A stretch of DNA of 64,000 nt from Desulfonatronovibrio magnus (lineage in GTDB: Bacteria; Desulfobacterota; Desulfovibrionia; Desulfovibrionales; Desulfonatronovibrionaceae): the NCBI RefSeq assembly GCF_000934755.1, contig NZ_KN882175.1, positions 716,256 through 780,255 of the forward strand, given 5' to 3'. The notes under the pieces were generated by a model. The model did not search any database, was not told the origin of the DNA, and worked only from the letters and a program-made list of their open reading frames with translations. The position numbers and the translations under genes were made by a program. Below are positions 42,353 to 51,942 of this stretch, piece by piece (the stretch's first letter is position 1; each line of letters begins with the position of its first letter).

Positions 42353-44500
42353 TTATTGTGCAAATGGTAGCCAACTTTCAAGTGATCCTAAGTCGTAAAC
42401 CTCCCCATCCTGATCGATTACCCATAAGTGATCTAAATAAGTAGCTATATAAATATTAGTTTCATGATAATATCTGTAAAATATTTCTTCCACATATTTA
42501 GTTTGCTGAGGTGCGGGTGAAAAGAGATCTCGGTAATTGGATTCGAGCCAGTTAAAAATGAGATCAGATGATTCAGGAATATAAATCGCAGTAATTTCTT
42601 TTATTTTACCTTGTTGAACTGTTACTGTTTTCACTCCTGGATTTAACCATCCTATAACGTTCATAAATTCTATACTATAAGAACCGGGTGAAAGTTTGTT
42701 TTCTATTTCACCTGAAGCTTTCCAGTCACTTGTACCGGTGCGTCTCCAGGCAGCACCTGAATGGGCTGCAGAAGGTGGCTGAATATTAACTTTTATACTC
42801 CCTGTGCTTGGAGTGGGAGAAGATGAAGGCATGATGCATCTGCCAAAAAACCACACTCCTCCTTTAGAAGTACATTCTTCTGGATCTGATGGCGCAGGAC
42901 TGGGACTTGGACTGGGTGATGGAGTTGGAGTTGGAGCAGGAGTTGGAGTGCTGCCAGGTATCCTAACAGTATAACTATAGACTTCAGATACAGGTCCCCA
43001 TTCACTATTATCGGAATTATATCCAGCAAAACGCATTTTGAGGTTATTGGTTTTGCCTGCATCACCTGGAGTATTCAGAGTTCCTTTTGGTCCAGTAATC
43101 CTAAAAAGAGATTTGGTTGGATCATCTGGCTCTTTGCCGTCTAAAGAGTATGAATAATAAATATGCGTAGAGTTTTCACATTGAATTTCTAAAGATTTTC
43201 TATCATCAAAAGAGCCTGATGGTGGATCAACAATTACCTTTCCAGGAACTAACGAAGTGCCCTTCATTGAGTAATAATGTACTGCAGAAACTACTCCATA
43301 AGGTTGTTCTTCGTTGTTGGCATTATAGCCAACAAACTGAACAGCAACCTTTTTATGAACTCCTTGCGTGGTGCTAAGCGGCAAAGTATTAGATGGGCCG
43401 GTTTTGTACTCAGCCCAGTCTTTATAGCTACCAAGCTGATCAGGGTCAGGATCATCAGGCACCCCGCTGGAGGATGTTTTTTCTACAATATTATAAAAGA
43501 TCTTTGTAGAATTATCAGATGATATGCTCAAGTTAATGGAGTTGCCATCGACCTCAGTCGACCCAGGTTCAACCTGGACTGCCTCAGCAACTAACGGCCG
43601 CAAATCCAGCCTGTACTCACGCGAAGTAACACCACTCCAGCCCTCTTCATTTTTTGCCCTGAAGTTGAATTTATCTATCCTGTACTCCCCAGATTTAGCA
43701 TCTATCTTTAAGCTGCCTGAAGACCCAGAAATACATTTATCATCCTCTCCTGGTTGTCCTGGATCCTTGGGTACTTCAGGAATACTATCTGCACCAGTAC
43801 CCGTAGATTGCGTATAGCAAATTTTGTCAGCACCTTGAGATGAAAACTCTATGGTGATTGGTGAAGTTGTGCTGCTATGATTGGCAGTAACCCTTGGAGG
43901 TGCTGGAGGTCCCATCACACCTCCTGCGCACCATTTTAAAAAAGGCTCTTTATCAATAAAAAAACCATATGTCAGGCTGAGAAGCCTTTCTTTTTGATTG
44001 AAAATATTGAAATACAACCAGTTGCCATCTGGATCTCCTATAAGACGATCAGGATTGGTTATATTCATCAGTGCATAGGTTTCACTTCCACCGGCTCCTA
44101 CCCTTATAACATTATCTTCACGTGCCTGCTCGAATGATCTGACTGGATATAGTGGCGGGATCGTATGTGTGTATTCTTCGTAATGTGGCGGATAATCACC
44201 AGGAGGAGTTCCATACCTCACAGCAACCTTAACGTTTCCGCTTCCCATCTTAATAGGCACCAACACACCAAAATCAAGCAAGTGCGGTGGAACAAAAAAT
44301 TTCTGATACTGAGCTGTCGGCTCTGAAAAACTACCTACTTGATACCTAAAACTAACCCGACCATTCTCTGCGTCTTCACACATACTTTGTTTAGAATTTA
44401 CCTGATAATACTTTGCATCAGAAGCATTTGCTTTGAAAACTACAAATAAGAAAATCAAAAACAATGTCAGTAAGAATACTTTCAATTTCTGTGCGCTCAT
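42353..44500 (-). CDS. Secreted multidomain protein: chitobiase-C-like repeats, PEGA-like domain, NWLE/YRYY module
   Basis: ATG 44500 follows AGGAG. This 715-aa protein has a signal peptide (residues 1-27, ending KANAS). A unique beta-rich region (~30-200) is followed by repeats resembling the chitobiase/hexosaminidase C-terminal domain (about 300-500): VDPPSGSFDD..LEI and IYYSYSLDGKEPDDP, each with a GYNxxN block. A Pro/Thr/Ser linker (~505-545) precedes a PEGA-like domain (~570-640, AGAxWRRTGTSDW) shared with 39572-41854. The last ~70 residues are the NWLE/YRYY module (FNWLESNYRDLFSP, YRYYHETN, YDLGSLESWL) also in the 3.8 and 6.1 kb proteins. It probably sits at the cell surface. No catalytic site is seen. 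Confidence 0.82.
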   Translation of the reverse strand: MSAQKLKVFLLTLFLIFLFVVFKANASDAKYYQVNSKQSMCEDAENGRVSFRYQVGSFSEPTAQYQKFFVPPHLLDFGVLVPIKMGSGNVKVAVRYGTPPGDYPPHYEEYTHTIPPLYPVRSFEQAREDNVIRVGAGGSETYALMNITNPDRLIGDPDGNWLYFNIFNQKERLLSLTYGFFIDKEPFLKWCAGGVMGPPAPPRVTANHSSTTSPITIEFSSQGADKICYTQSTGTGADSIPEVPKDPGQPGEDDKCISGSSGSLKIDAKSGEYRIDKFNFRAKNEEGWSGVTSREYRLDLRPLVAEAVQVEPGSTEVDGNSINLSISSDNSTKIFYNIVEKTSSSGVPDDPDPDQLGSYKDWAEYKTGPSNTLPLSTTQGVHKKVAVQFVGYNANNEEQPYGVVSAVHYYSMKGTSLVPGKVIVDPPSGSFDDRKSLEIQCENSTHIYYSYSLDGKEPDDPTKSLFRITGPKGTLNTPGDAGKTNNLKMRFAGYNSDNSEWGPVSEVYSYTVRIPGSTPTPAPTPTPSPSPSPSPAPSDPEECTSKGGVWFFGRCIMPSSSPTPSTGSIKVNIQPPSAAHSGAAWRRTGTSDWKASGEIENKLSPGSYSIEFMNVIGWLNPGVKTVTVQQGKIKEITAIYIPESSDLIFNWLESNYRDLFSPAPQQTKYVEEIFYRYYHETNIYIATYLDHLWVIDQDGEVYDLGSLESWLPFAQ

Positions 44501-44835
44501 GCATATCTCCTGGGTTTAAACTTTGTTCATAATATATAAGTCTAAAAATTTTCTGGATAAATTTGTTAAGCCCTGCTATAAGCACCCACAAGCTGAGAGT
44601 GGTACCTCTCAGTATCCATTCAGCCACTGAGCAAGAAAAATAAGGCAATAAGCATGTCAAGCAATTTATATACCAATTACCACGCAAAACAAGATGATTT
44701 TATGGAAAACTATCACTTGTCATGCAGTGATGAAAAAAATAACAACTGGTACTGATTTGATCAACAAGATTAATTGGAATTGGTAATCCCAAATTATTTG
44801 AATCTACACCTTGATATTGGCAAGACATATTCATG

Positions 44836-44968
44836 GATTATTTGACCTGCATCCCCCGCCATAACCAGCAAAAAACATCGTTTTCCAGAGGATTACCAAT
44901 CAGAAAGCCTGCATGATAATGGAAAATAATTGCCCTTTAATTAATGTATGCTTTAAGGTCAAATAATC
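44836..44968. repeat. 13-bp inverted repeat pair in gene-free region 44501-45140
   Basis: GATTATTTGACCT (44836-44848) and AGGTCAAATAATC (44956-44968) pair perfectly, 133 bp overall. It could be the remains of a small palindromic element or a regulatory site. No other feature is seen in this 640-bp gap except the terminator at 45085. Confidence 0.5.
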
Positions 44969-45084
44969 TGAGATTTAGGTTAAAAAATCGTGGAACTTAG
45001 CAATTAATGGTGTCTATAAAATAGTTAGAATAGTATTCAGAAGAAAGCAAAAATTTATGGAATAGATAAGTTCATAAAAAAATA

Positions 45085-45108
45085 AAAGCCCAGCGATTGC
45101 TGGGCTTT
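45085..45108 (-). terminator. Rho-independent terminator of 45141-46505
   Basis: AAAGCCCAGC and GCTGGGCTTT form a perfect 10-bp stem with a 4-base loop. On the minus strand it is followed by TATTTTTTTATG. It lies just after the stop of the minus-strand gene. Confidence 0.9.
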
Positions 45109-45140
45109 ATTAAGTTATTTCAAAATCTAAAAAAAGTATC

Positions 45141-46505
45141 TTATGTTGATGGTGTAAACCTTGCGTACTGATAACCAGGCAGATTTGTCCAATCGCCTGT
45201 TACTGGACTTATACCTTGCACTTGTCGCTCACTGTAAAATGCATTCATCATAGAGAAACCGCCTTCTCCGAAATTCATAACAAAGGGTATTACAGGAGCA
45301 CCAAAGTATCGCAATGGATCACCAGAGAGATTAAAATCTTCTGATGGCCCGTTAGGAAGTGTATACCTGACCCAGCCTTTTTCAAAACCTGATACAGCTG
45401 GTGAAAAGAAATCAAGCTCATAGGGGAAATGATTTGCATCAACTGGTGCTGGAGAAAAAATGGGCGATACGCCTGTTCTTCTTATCTCTTTCTGATCATA
45501 TAGGTCAGTCTCGTATCTTACTCTTACTGCGCCCCATGTACCAGTTGCAGCATTAAAATCTGTAGGAACAAAACCTACGTACTCACTCAACCAGTTTGCA
45601 GTTCTGCATTCATCTAAATCAAGCCTAGTATATTTTGTAGGGAAATTAAAGAAATGAAAAGTATTTCCCTCGTCTCCATAAATATAAGGCATACCAATAT
45701 CGTTTCTGGCCAAGGCAGCTTCAACTTCATGCAAATTATTATTAGCCATATCGCCAATAACTGTTTCTGCAAGACCTTGCGGTTGTCTAATTAAATAATC
45801 CTTAAAGGTAACTGCGTTTAGTGCACTAGACCATCCGAGCAAGGGTGATTGAATCTGCATGTTGCCAGCTAAAATATTAGTTGGCCATCCAAGAAGGTCA
45901 GCTGCTCTTGGCACAAATCCAAAAGCTGCGTCAGGCGCATCAACTGTTCCATCCCCAACATAAGCCTCAAAAAGATCAGCTTTCTTAACTGGAGCGCGGG
46001 TTAGATTGACATTATCCCCACCAATAACAACATCATTAGGAAAAACATGGGTCAAAAACACCTCGACATATCCGTAAATCTGAGCATCATCGCAAACACT
46101 TACCAAGGGCTGCTGCATGGGAGATTCAGGAGTAGCAAATGTTGGCTGGGTGCTAGTCAGGGAGCTGTCATCTTCTGAATAGATCACAGGTTGTCCACCA
46201 CTCCACATCAGATATCCTTCCCAGACATCAGTTGGAGTCAGGAAGATAAAAAAGTCGAGCAATTCTTGGCTCCACAGGGGTGAACGAACTACAACCTTAG
46301 CAATAGCGGACATGTCATTCCTGGTATTGGTCACCTGCAACTTGGTATGAAATCCTTCAAAAGCAAAATATGCAGGAAAAATCATCAGGTCGCCTTTGCC
46401 ATTGTTTGCTATACTCACATGGTCAGTATAGGTATCTGACCAAGCTGGGGCGCTCATGACCATAAACGCGGCCACAAGTGCAATAGTCTGAAAAAATCGT
46501 TTCAT
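45141..46505 (-). CDS. Abundant-type secreted protein of unknown function
   Basis: ATG 46505 follows AAAGGAGAAAG, and a strong terminator follows the gene, so it looks well expressed and monocistronic. The 454-aa protein has a signal peptide cut near APAWSD. After it come ISIANNGKGDLMIFPAYFAFEGFHTKLQVTNTR-type strands and an AIAKVVVRSPLWSQELLDF segment; I recall similar openings in hypothetical surface proteins of other proteobacteria, but no named domain. The body is beta-rich with many aromatic residues and ends FTPST. No enzyme motif is visible. Function is unknown. Confidence 0.75.
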   Translation of the reverse strand: MKRFFQTIALVAAFMVMSAPAWSDTYTDHVSIANNGKGDLMIFPAYFAFEGFHTKLQVTNTRNDMSAIAKVVVRSPLWSQELLDFFIFLTPTDVWEGYLMWSGGQPVIYSEDDSSLTSTQPTFATPESPMQQPLVSVCDDAQIYGYVEVFLTHVFPNDVVIGGDNVNLTRAPVKKADLFEAYVGDGTVDAPDAAFGFVPRAADLLGWPTNILAGNMQIQSPLLGWSSALNAVTFKDYLIRQPQGLAETVIGDMANNNLHEVEAALARNDIGMPYIYGDEGNTFHFFNFPTKYTRLDLDECRTANWLSEYVGFVPTDFNAATGTWGAVRVRYETDLYDQKEIRRTGVSPIFSPAPVDANHFPYELDFFSPAVSGFEKGWVRYTLPNGPSEDFNLSGDPLRYFGAPVIPFVMNFGEGGFSMMNAFYSERQVQGISPVTGDWTNLPGYQYARFTPST

Positions 46506-46658
46506 AACTTTCTCCTTTTACATTAATAATTAAAATATCTGTTCCCTTGCCTTCTAAAAAAAATTGTTCCACCTTTTGCAAAAAAAATCAAGCTATTCTT
46601 GCTCACCTCCTTAAGAAATATTTGATTATAGATTTTGTAACTTTATGCAAATACTATG

Positions 46659-47156
46659 CTATCCTGCAGAGAAGGGAAATACTATTGGATCTCTGATTAT
46701 ATGATACCAGTCTCCATTAACTTGTACCCACCTGTCCGAAAAGGATATTTCATGCTGTCTGCCTTCCCTTGCAATCTTGATAATACAAATAACTTGATAC
46801 TTATATTCAGTTATTTTTTTAATTTCATTAATACTAATTTCAATCAGTGATGCCTGTGAGCGTGCAAGATAATTCCTGTAAGTTGAGGGACTTGCCATAA
46901 ACTGAAAGTGTGGAGCTTCCATGCTCCATACATGGCTGGATTCTCCTGCAAACCTCTGATACCAGTACTCAGCAAACCTTTCCGGCAATATATCGTCAGG
47001 CCACTGCATATTCCTTGACTCATCAGTTTCTGCATAAACAATACTAACTTTATCCAGATAATCAACCACCGGATCTTCTAACTCATCCTTGCCACAACCT
47101 GACATAAGAAACGCCCAAGTGAGCAAAACAAGTACTGATAATTTTATTTTATTCAT
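46659..47156 (-). CDS. Small lipoprotein of unknown function
   Basis: The predicted start is ATG 47156 (MNKIKLSV), giving a short signal and the lipobox LMSGC, so the mature protein (~145 aa) would be lipid-anchored; the frame also opens at ATG 47171. The protein is mixed alpha/beta (FAEYWYQRFAGESSHVWSM, then ISINEIKKITEYKYQVICIIKI and RWVQVNGDWYHIIRDP). The last segment resembles small folds with a NTF2/SnoaL-like ending, but this is weak. It overlaps the end of the SurA-N-like gene by 8 bases. Role unknown. Confidence 0.75.
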   Translation of the reverse strand: MNKIKLSVLVLLTWAFLMSGCGKDELEDPVVDYLDKVSIVYAETDESRNMQWPDDILPERFAEYWYQRFAGESSHVWSMEAPHFQFMASPSTYRNYLARSQASLIEISINEIKKITEYKYQVICIIKIAREGRQHEISFSDRWVQVNGDWYHIIRDPIVFPFSAG

Positions 47157-47778
47157 ATATTTGAACTTCATGCTTTTTCTTTAATTCATCATAAATTGCG
47201 CCAGCCAGTCTTCCTCTCTGTGATTCAAGGATATGCATCTTAATCGCTTCCTTCAATGCACTGTCAAGAGGCAGCATATCCGCATCACCCCAAGGCCCCT
47301 CAAGAAACTGGGAGGGGTTAGACCTGTAAAATGAAATTATGACCTTGTCATCTACAGGATAGTTTACTATTTTTTCAGCAAGAAAGGCTTCCGCAAGCCC
47401 TATATCATTGATCAGGGAAAGACTGACTGGATCTTCAGAATCATAACCCCAGTGCTCAACGTTTACTTCAAGCGGTTCCAGTCCGGAAGCTACAGCTTCT
47501 TCAGCTAATATCTTGAACCTTATGGCCTGAGATAGATACTGATCTTTAGAAGTGCTGAATCCGCTTGCTGCGTAGTACTCTTCAAGGACTTTAAGATAGT
47601 CTTCAGTGACTTCAAATGAATCTCCTGACGCAACTACTCTGCTTTGAGCATTTGATAGTCCTGATAACATCAGGGTAGTGCCTAAGGTAAATAGAGATAT
47701 AGTGAATATGAACTTTGATATTCTTGACAATTTTTCCCCCATTAAGAATTCAGAAATGTTTACACTATTGAATTCCAT
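47149..47778 (-). CDS. Periplasmic SurA-N/PpiC-like chaperone-type protein
   Basis: This 209-aa protein has a hydrophobic signal near residues 20-45 (ending LSNAQS). The start could be ATG 47778 or ATG 47742 (MGEKLSR); neither has a clear ribosome site. The mature part is helical (VTEDYLKVLEEYYAASGF, then DQYLSQAIRFKILAEEAV) like the N-terminal domain of SurA or parvulin-type chaperones, and it lacks a PPIase domain. It probably acts in folding or export of neighbouring secreted proteins. It overlaps the downstream lipoprotein gene, suggesting co-translation. Confidence 0.68.
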   Translation of the reverse strand: MEFNSVNISEFLMGEKLSRISKFIFTISLFTLGTTLMLSGLSNAQSRVVASGDSFEVTEDYLKVLEEYYAASGFSTSKDQYLSQAIRFKILAEEAVASGLEPLEVNVEHWGYDSEDPVSLSLINDIGLAEAFLAEKIVNYPVDDKVIISFYRSNPSQFLEGPWGDADMLPLDSALKEAIKMHILESQRGRLAGAIYDELKKKHEVQIYE

Positions 47779-47938
47779 GATGTCAAGACAAACATTGGCT
47801 CAGTAATGCTGTTACTTTCCTGTTTGACTTGACTTAAGCTCCTAAGGTTTTTTCATGAATGAAATAAAGTACAATAACATAATAATTACGATGCCACCAC
47901 TATGAGCGCAAGTGAAACCATAAATTGAGATAGCAGTA

Positions 47939-49357
47939 TCATCTGTCACCTTTGATTGTCACTTCTTTCCATGTTGGCCTTTGCCCGGCAGAATAAAAGT
48001 GTTTACTTACTATTTCTTCGTCATGTCTGACATAAAGCATGTTACTGCCAGTTATCTGATTCATCCTGAAACTGCCTGAGTATCTGGGATAAAATACTGA
48101 TACAGTATTATCTCCACTCAGCAATTCAAGCTTAAGGTCTTCGGGTACTCTTGCCGGGCCGAACGGATCGTCATCTTGTGATGTAAGTATATTCCCTGTA
48201 AGGATGTTATCTCTGTCACTTGAGCGGCCAATGGCAAAATTCAAGCTTACCTTCATTTCTTCAGTACTCGAATCAGCGTTAATCTTAACAACTCCTGCAC
48301 TGGACCTGGCACAGAGTATCATTTTGACACCCTGCATATCACCTGACATTACTAACTGCTGAAAAAGATCATAGGCTGCAGAATAAGGGTCAGGATCTGA
48401 TGAATATGAAATACTGGCCTCAAAATTCTGTAATATATTAACTTCATCTCTAAACACAATAGTATCATCTTCGAGTCTATAAGCTTGTAGATTTTCAGCA
48501 GAAGAATAAAAAATCAACGGGTCCAGACCTCCATTAAGGTTGATCATTAAAAAGCCATCCAGAGCTCTGGCTGCGCTCTCTTTATCAATCTCGAAATATT
48601 CAAGAAAACGATTGTAGTCGCTTCTTGCCGTATTTATCAGACGCATAAGTTCATCTTCAATCAGACTCTCAGTGGACAAGCCATAACTAATTACCAGTTT
48701 ATAGACTGAAACAGACTTTCCTTCAATAACCTGCTTGCCGCTGGCAAAAGAGACTCCTATGTCTCTCATATGATAATCGAATATACTTGCTGTGCCATTG
48801 ATGAAGGAATCAACCTCATGATAAAAAAAGCGAGTATATAGCTCAAGAAATGCCTCTTCAGGGGCAATAAAGTTGCGGGGCACCATGACCGAAATATACT
48901 CATGTATTTCTAAAGGTTTGTACCCCTGGGAGATGGCTCTTTGTTCAGGGTTGATTCCATCTGGTGAAATACTTGAAAGGTAGCCTTTACTAAACATATC
49001 TTCAGAGTGTTTTTTAACAGCCTCAGACAGACGGTAATCAGACCTCAAGGCCCATTTGTGCAATGCCCAGAAAGGACTGTATACCGGAATACTATCAAGT
49101 GCAGCAGACACATCCTTACTGATAATATTTGCTATGAAAGCAGGATTCTTACGAGTATAATTGGCAAGCATAACAGCATCTTTTTCAAGCTGAGGAAAAG
49201 TATTGGATGCTTGTGCAGATACCTGTTCGGCATTGCTTGATTCAATCAGGGTACTGTCGTGACCATTGATATTTAAGATAAGCACACTACCCGAATAGCT
49301 CAAATTCGGGAAGATAATTATCATAAGCAAGTAGAAAAGGATGAATAGTGGTTTCAT
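47939..49357 (-). CDS. Secreted CAP (SCP/PR1)-domain protein
   Basis: The start is placed at ATG 49357 (MKPLFILFYLL), giving a signal peptide (about 1-22). Residues ~60-230 match the CAP superfamily: ANYTRKNPAFIA, AVKKHSEDMFSKGYLSSISPDG (His and Glu/Asp positions of the CAP cleft), RAISQGY, and HMRDIGVSF near the end. Residues ~235-300 (LMRLINTARSDYNRFL) look like a second, degenerate CAP start. The C-terminal ~150 residues are beta-rich. CAP proteins are exported and often bind lipids or polysaccharides. It leads a minus-strand group of secreted genes reaching 45141. Confidence 0.8.
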   Translation of the reverse strand: MKPLFILFYLLMIIIFPNLSYSGSVLILNINGHDSTLIESSNAEQVSAQASNTFPQLEKDAVMLANYTRKNPAFIANIISKDVSAALDSIPVYSPFWALHKWALRSDYRLSEAVKKHSEDMFSKGYLSSISPDGINPEQRAISQGYKPLEIHEYISVMVPRNFIAPEEAFLELYTRFFYHEVDSFINGTASIFDYHMRDIGVSFASGKQVIEGKSVSVYKLVISYGLSTESLIEDELMRLINTARSDYNRFLEYFEIDKESAARALDGFLMINLNGGLDPLIFYSSAENLQAYRLEDDTIVFRDEVNILQNFEASISYSSDPDPYSAAYDLFQQLVMSGDMQGVKMILCARSSAGVVKINADSSTEEMKVSLNFAIGRSSDRDNILTGNILTSQDDDPFGPARVPEDLKLELLSGDNTVSVFYPRYSGSFRMNQITGSNMLYVRHDEEIVSKHFYSAGQRPTWKEVTIKGDR

Positions 49358-49565
49358 AGCATGCATGTTGTTGCAATTACTGAACCAGTAAAAACAAGCA
49401 ACATCGTAAACTAATTTTCATCTGGAAACGGTTCTTTGTCCTTCTATCGGCGTCAATCTGCTCAATTATTAGTCAACTTATTAAAATGCGCCCCCTCACA
49501 ATTGCTTGATTTCCTTGCCAAAAGACAAAACTCCTCGTTTCCGTAATGAAAACCAATAGCTTTAA

Positions 49566-49592
49566 CATCCGGAAAGAAAGACTTTCCGGATG
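49566..49592. other. Perfect hairpin in gene-free stretch 49358-49875
   Basis: CATCCGGAAAG and CTTTCCGGATG form a perfect 11-bp stem with a 5-base loop. No T-run follows, so it may be a terminator remnant or a small palindromic repeat; CATCCGGAAAG also occurs once near 38407. Otherwise this ~520-bp gap shows nothing. Confidence 0.5.
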
Positions 49593-49875
49593 GAAACAAA
49601 CTAAACAGAGGTCTTAGTTAAGCCCAGTTTATCAGGAACAAGATGAATTTATGATAATTAAACCAGCAATTTCCAAGGCTGCAAACAAGGAGCACAAGGG
49701 ATTTGCTTTTGACCCTGCAGGTACTCATCATCAAACTCAAAAACAGCTTTAAGTTGGATTAAGATCAATTGAGAAGGCTAAAACAGTAGAGAAGCGATGC
49801 ACCAGGGCTTTATCGACAGCAGGAAAAAAAATTAAGTTAAACAATATTACTGAAAGAGAAATAAAATTCAGGCTG

Positions 49876-51657
49876 TTACTGACCTGCAGAAAAACGCCTT
49901 GCCATCTCCAGCATCTCAAGTGCATCAGCGTTGGCAGGATCAATTTTCAAAATATATTCAAGCTCTTCCATGGCCTGGTTGCTCTTGTTCATGTTAAGTA
50001 GTGTTATGGCCAGATTAAACCTGGCACCAATATGCTGATCATCAATTCTCAGGGAGCGACGAAAATACTTTTCTGCCTTGCTCAAATTACCCTGAATGGC
50101 AATATTGACCCCAAGATTGTTAAGTAAAGACGCATTATTGGGAATCTCCTTGAGAGCACTTCTGAAATGTTTTTCAGCCTCTTCAATTCTTCCCATTTCT
50201 CCGAGAAGAGCACCCAGATTCAAGTGCGCAAAACCGTAGTCTGGCTGGATGGATAAAGCTCTATTATAATGCTTCAGAGCTTTTCCCTTTTCCCCCTGGT
50301 CCTCAAAGGCAAGCGCAAGGCTGGTATGAGCCCTGAAGTTTTCAGGGTTCTTCTTTATTGAGTCCTCCCATATAGTCACCTGGCTTTGCCAGACCTTGTT
50401 CCGTTCAAATGTAAAAATCCCAAGAATAATAATGTAGCACAAGCTGAGACTAAGAACAATCCTTGGATACTTTATAAGCCACTGGCTGGCAATCAAGGCA
50501 GTAGCCAGAGCTGGTCCGATCATGGGCAGATAAAGTCTATGTTCAAACATAGTATCTGAAATGGGCAGCACACTTGATTCAACTGACAAAGTAATGAAAA
50601 ACCAGAAAATGGCAAAACTTACTACAGCCTGCTTCTTCAAAAAGCAAAAACCTGCAATCAGCAACGCAAGCAACAACAAGGAACCAAGGGGTGCCCACCC
50701 GCTCCAGAAACCTGAAAGAACTGGATGCATATGGTCAATGTTCTGGCCCACAGGAAACATATACATAATCAGATATTTTGAAACAACAACAAACTGAGTG
50801 ACGAGGTATTCCCACCTTGATATCTCCGTGGTCTCACGCATTAGGGAAGATACGTCTTCCAGAAGACGAGAAAAGTCACCTTGCCCGGAAAAAAAACCAA
50901 TATTAAACAGCACAATAAGCACAAATCCAGCTATTGCAGGCAGAATCCAATACAGCTTTTTTTTCCATTCTGACCATTTGTTTTTGTAAAGAAGAAACTC
51001 AATCAATAATATCACCGCAGGAAGGCTGGCGGCATTTTGTTTGCTGAAAAAAGCCATTAAACCGGATAAAAAACTAAACGATATGAAAACATAAGATAAA
51101 CTGTCGTTACTTCCTGACACCTGCCTGTTACGGCCCAGGATGTACAACAGCACGGACAAGATATAAAATAATGCGGCCATGGAAGTATAGCGCTGCACAA
51201 TATAAGTAACTGCCTGTGTCTGCAGAGGATGAACAACGAATATTAAGGCTGTGAACAGGGCTACATATCTAACTAACCATAAATCATCCCGGTAGCCATC
51301 AACAATTTGATATTTAGAGGATATGCGAGAGTGGATGAGCAAAATTAAGAAGTAAACCATGATGCCATTTATTATGTGGATCAAAAGGTTAACCAGGTGA
51401 TACCCAAACACCCTTAGCTCTCCGAAATGATAGTTCAGGGCAAAGGTCAAGTCTACAAGGGGACGGTTCCTTTCAAATACTTCTAAACTCGCAAAGCCTT
51501 CAAAAGACTTGATAAAAGAATTTTCTACGATAGATCTGATATCATCCAGGACAAATGGAACACTAAAAGAGTTAGAATACACTGCAATCCCTGACATGAT
51601 CAGAAAAAAAATGCTAACTGAGTTTCCATATTTAAGTAAAAAGTTTTTTTTATTCAT
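49876..51657 (-). CDS. TMTC-like multi-span membrane protein with TPR repeats
   Basis: This 593-aa protein has about ten hydrophobic spans in residues 10-400. The first loop has FVLDDIRSIVENSFI, the DD pair expected of GT-C O-mannosyltransferases of the TMTC/PMT-like family, and residues 220-400 include IDHMHP and FEHRLYLPM motifs seen in such bacterial proteins. Residues ~420-590 are four to five TPR units (NFRAHTSLALAFEDQGEKG, FAHLNLGALLGEMGRIEEAE, SLLNNLGVNIAIQGNLSKAE, ARFNLAITLLNMNKS). Bacterial members may glycosylate exported proteins, but substrates are unknown. It is monocistronic and lies next to secreted-protein genes that could be its targets, an inference. Confidence 0.83.
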   Translation of the reverse strand: MNKKNFLLKYGNSVSIFFLIMSGIAVYSNSFSVPFVLDDIRSIVENSFIKSFEGFASLEVFERNRPLVDLTFALNYHFGELRVFGYHLVNLLIHIINGIMVYFLILLIHSRISSKYQIVDGYRDDLWLVRYVALFTALIFVVHPLQTQAVTYIVQRYTSMAALFYILSVLLYILGRNRQVSGSNDSLSYVFISFSFLSGLMAFFSKQNAASLPAVILLIEFLLYKNKWSEWKKKLYWILPAIAGFVLIVLFNIGFFSGQGDFSRLLEDVSSLMRETTEISRWEYLVTQFVVVSKYLIMYMFPVGQNIDHMHPVLSGFWSGWAPLGSLLLLALLIAGFCFLKKQAVVSFAIFWFFITLSVESSVLPISDTMFEHRLYLPMIGPALATALIASQWLIKYPRIVLSLSLCYIIILGIFTFERNKVWQSQVTIWEDSIKKNPENFRAHTSLALAFEDQGEKGKALKHYNRALSIQPDYGFAHLNLGALLGEMGRIEEAEKHFRSALKEIPNNASLLNNLGVNIAIQGNLSKAEKYFRRSLRIDDQHIGARFNLAITLLNMNKSNQAMEELEYILKIDPANADALEMLEMARRFSAGQ

Positions 51658-51784
51658 GATATCTCATCATATCGAAAACATAATATGAAACGTTGGTCAT
51701 AAGTGGATGATACGTTAGGAGCACATGGTCAGAGGCAGCCATCAATGGTCATATTCAGCCATGAACATTCTTATAAAAAAAATC

Positions 51785-51935
51785 GTAATAGTTTAGCCAT
51801 TTGCATGTGGCACGGGGACTGGCTCTTCTGGGACCCACTTGTCTCAAAAGTGAGACGTTTAAATCATCGGTTGATCCTCAAGTGGGGCCCAGAGTGCCTG
51901 TCCCCTGCTTTCCTTAAAAAGGGATAAACTATTAC
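51785..51935. mobile_element. Family B MITE, intact, with 8-bp target duplication
   Basis: This 151-bp element has ends GTAATAGTTTAG and ATAAACTATTAC (one mismatch) and an inner stem GACCCACTTG/CAAGTGGGGCC. AAAAAATC flanks it on both sides (51777-51784 and 51936-51943). It is the same length and structure as 39340-39490. The right duplication includes the last base of the downstream gene's TAG stop. Confidence 0.88.
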
Positions 51936-51942
51936 AAAAAAT

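Noticed and set aside
44501..45084. Possible riboswitch or small RNA
   Set aside because: Only a 13-bp inverted repeat was found, with no recognisable riboswitch core.
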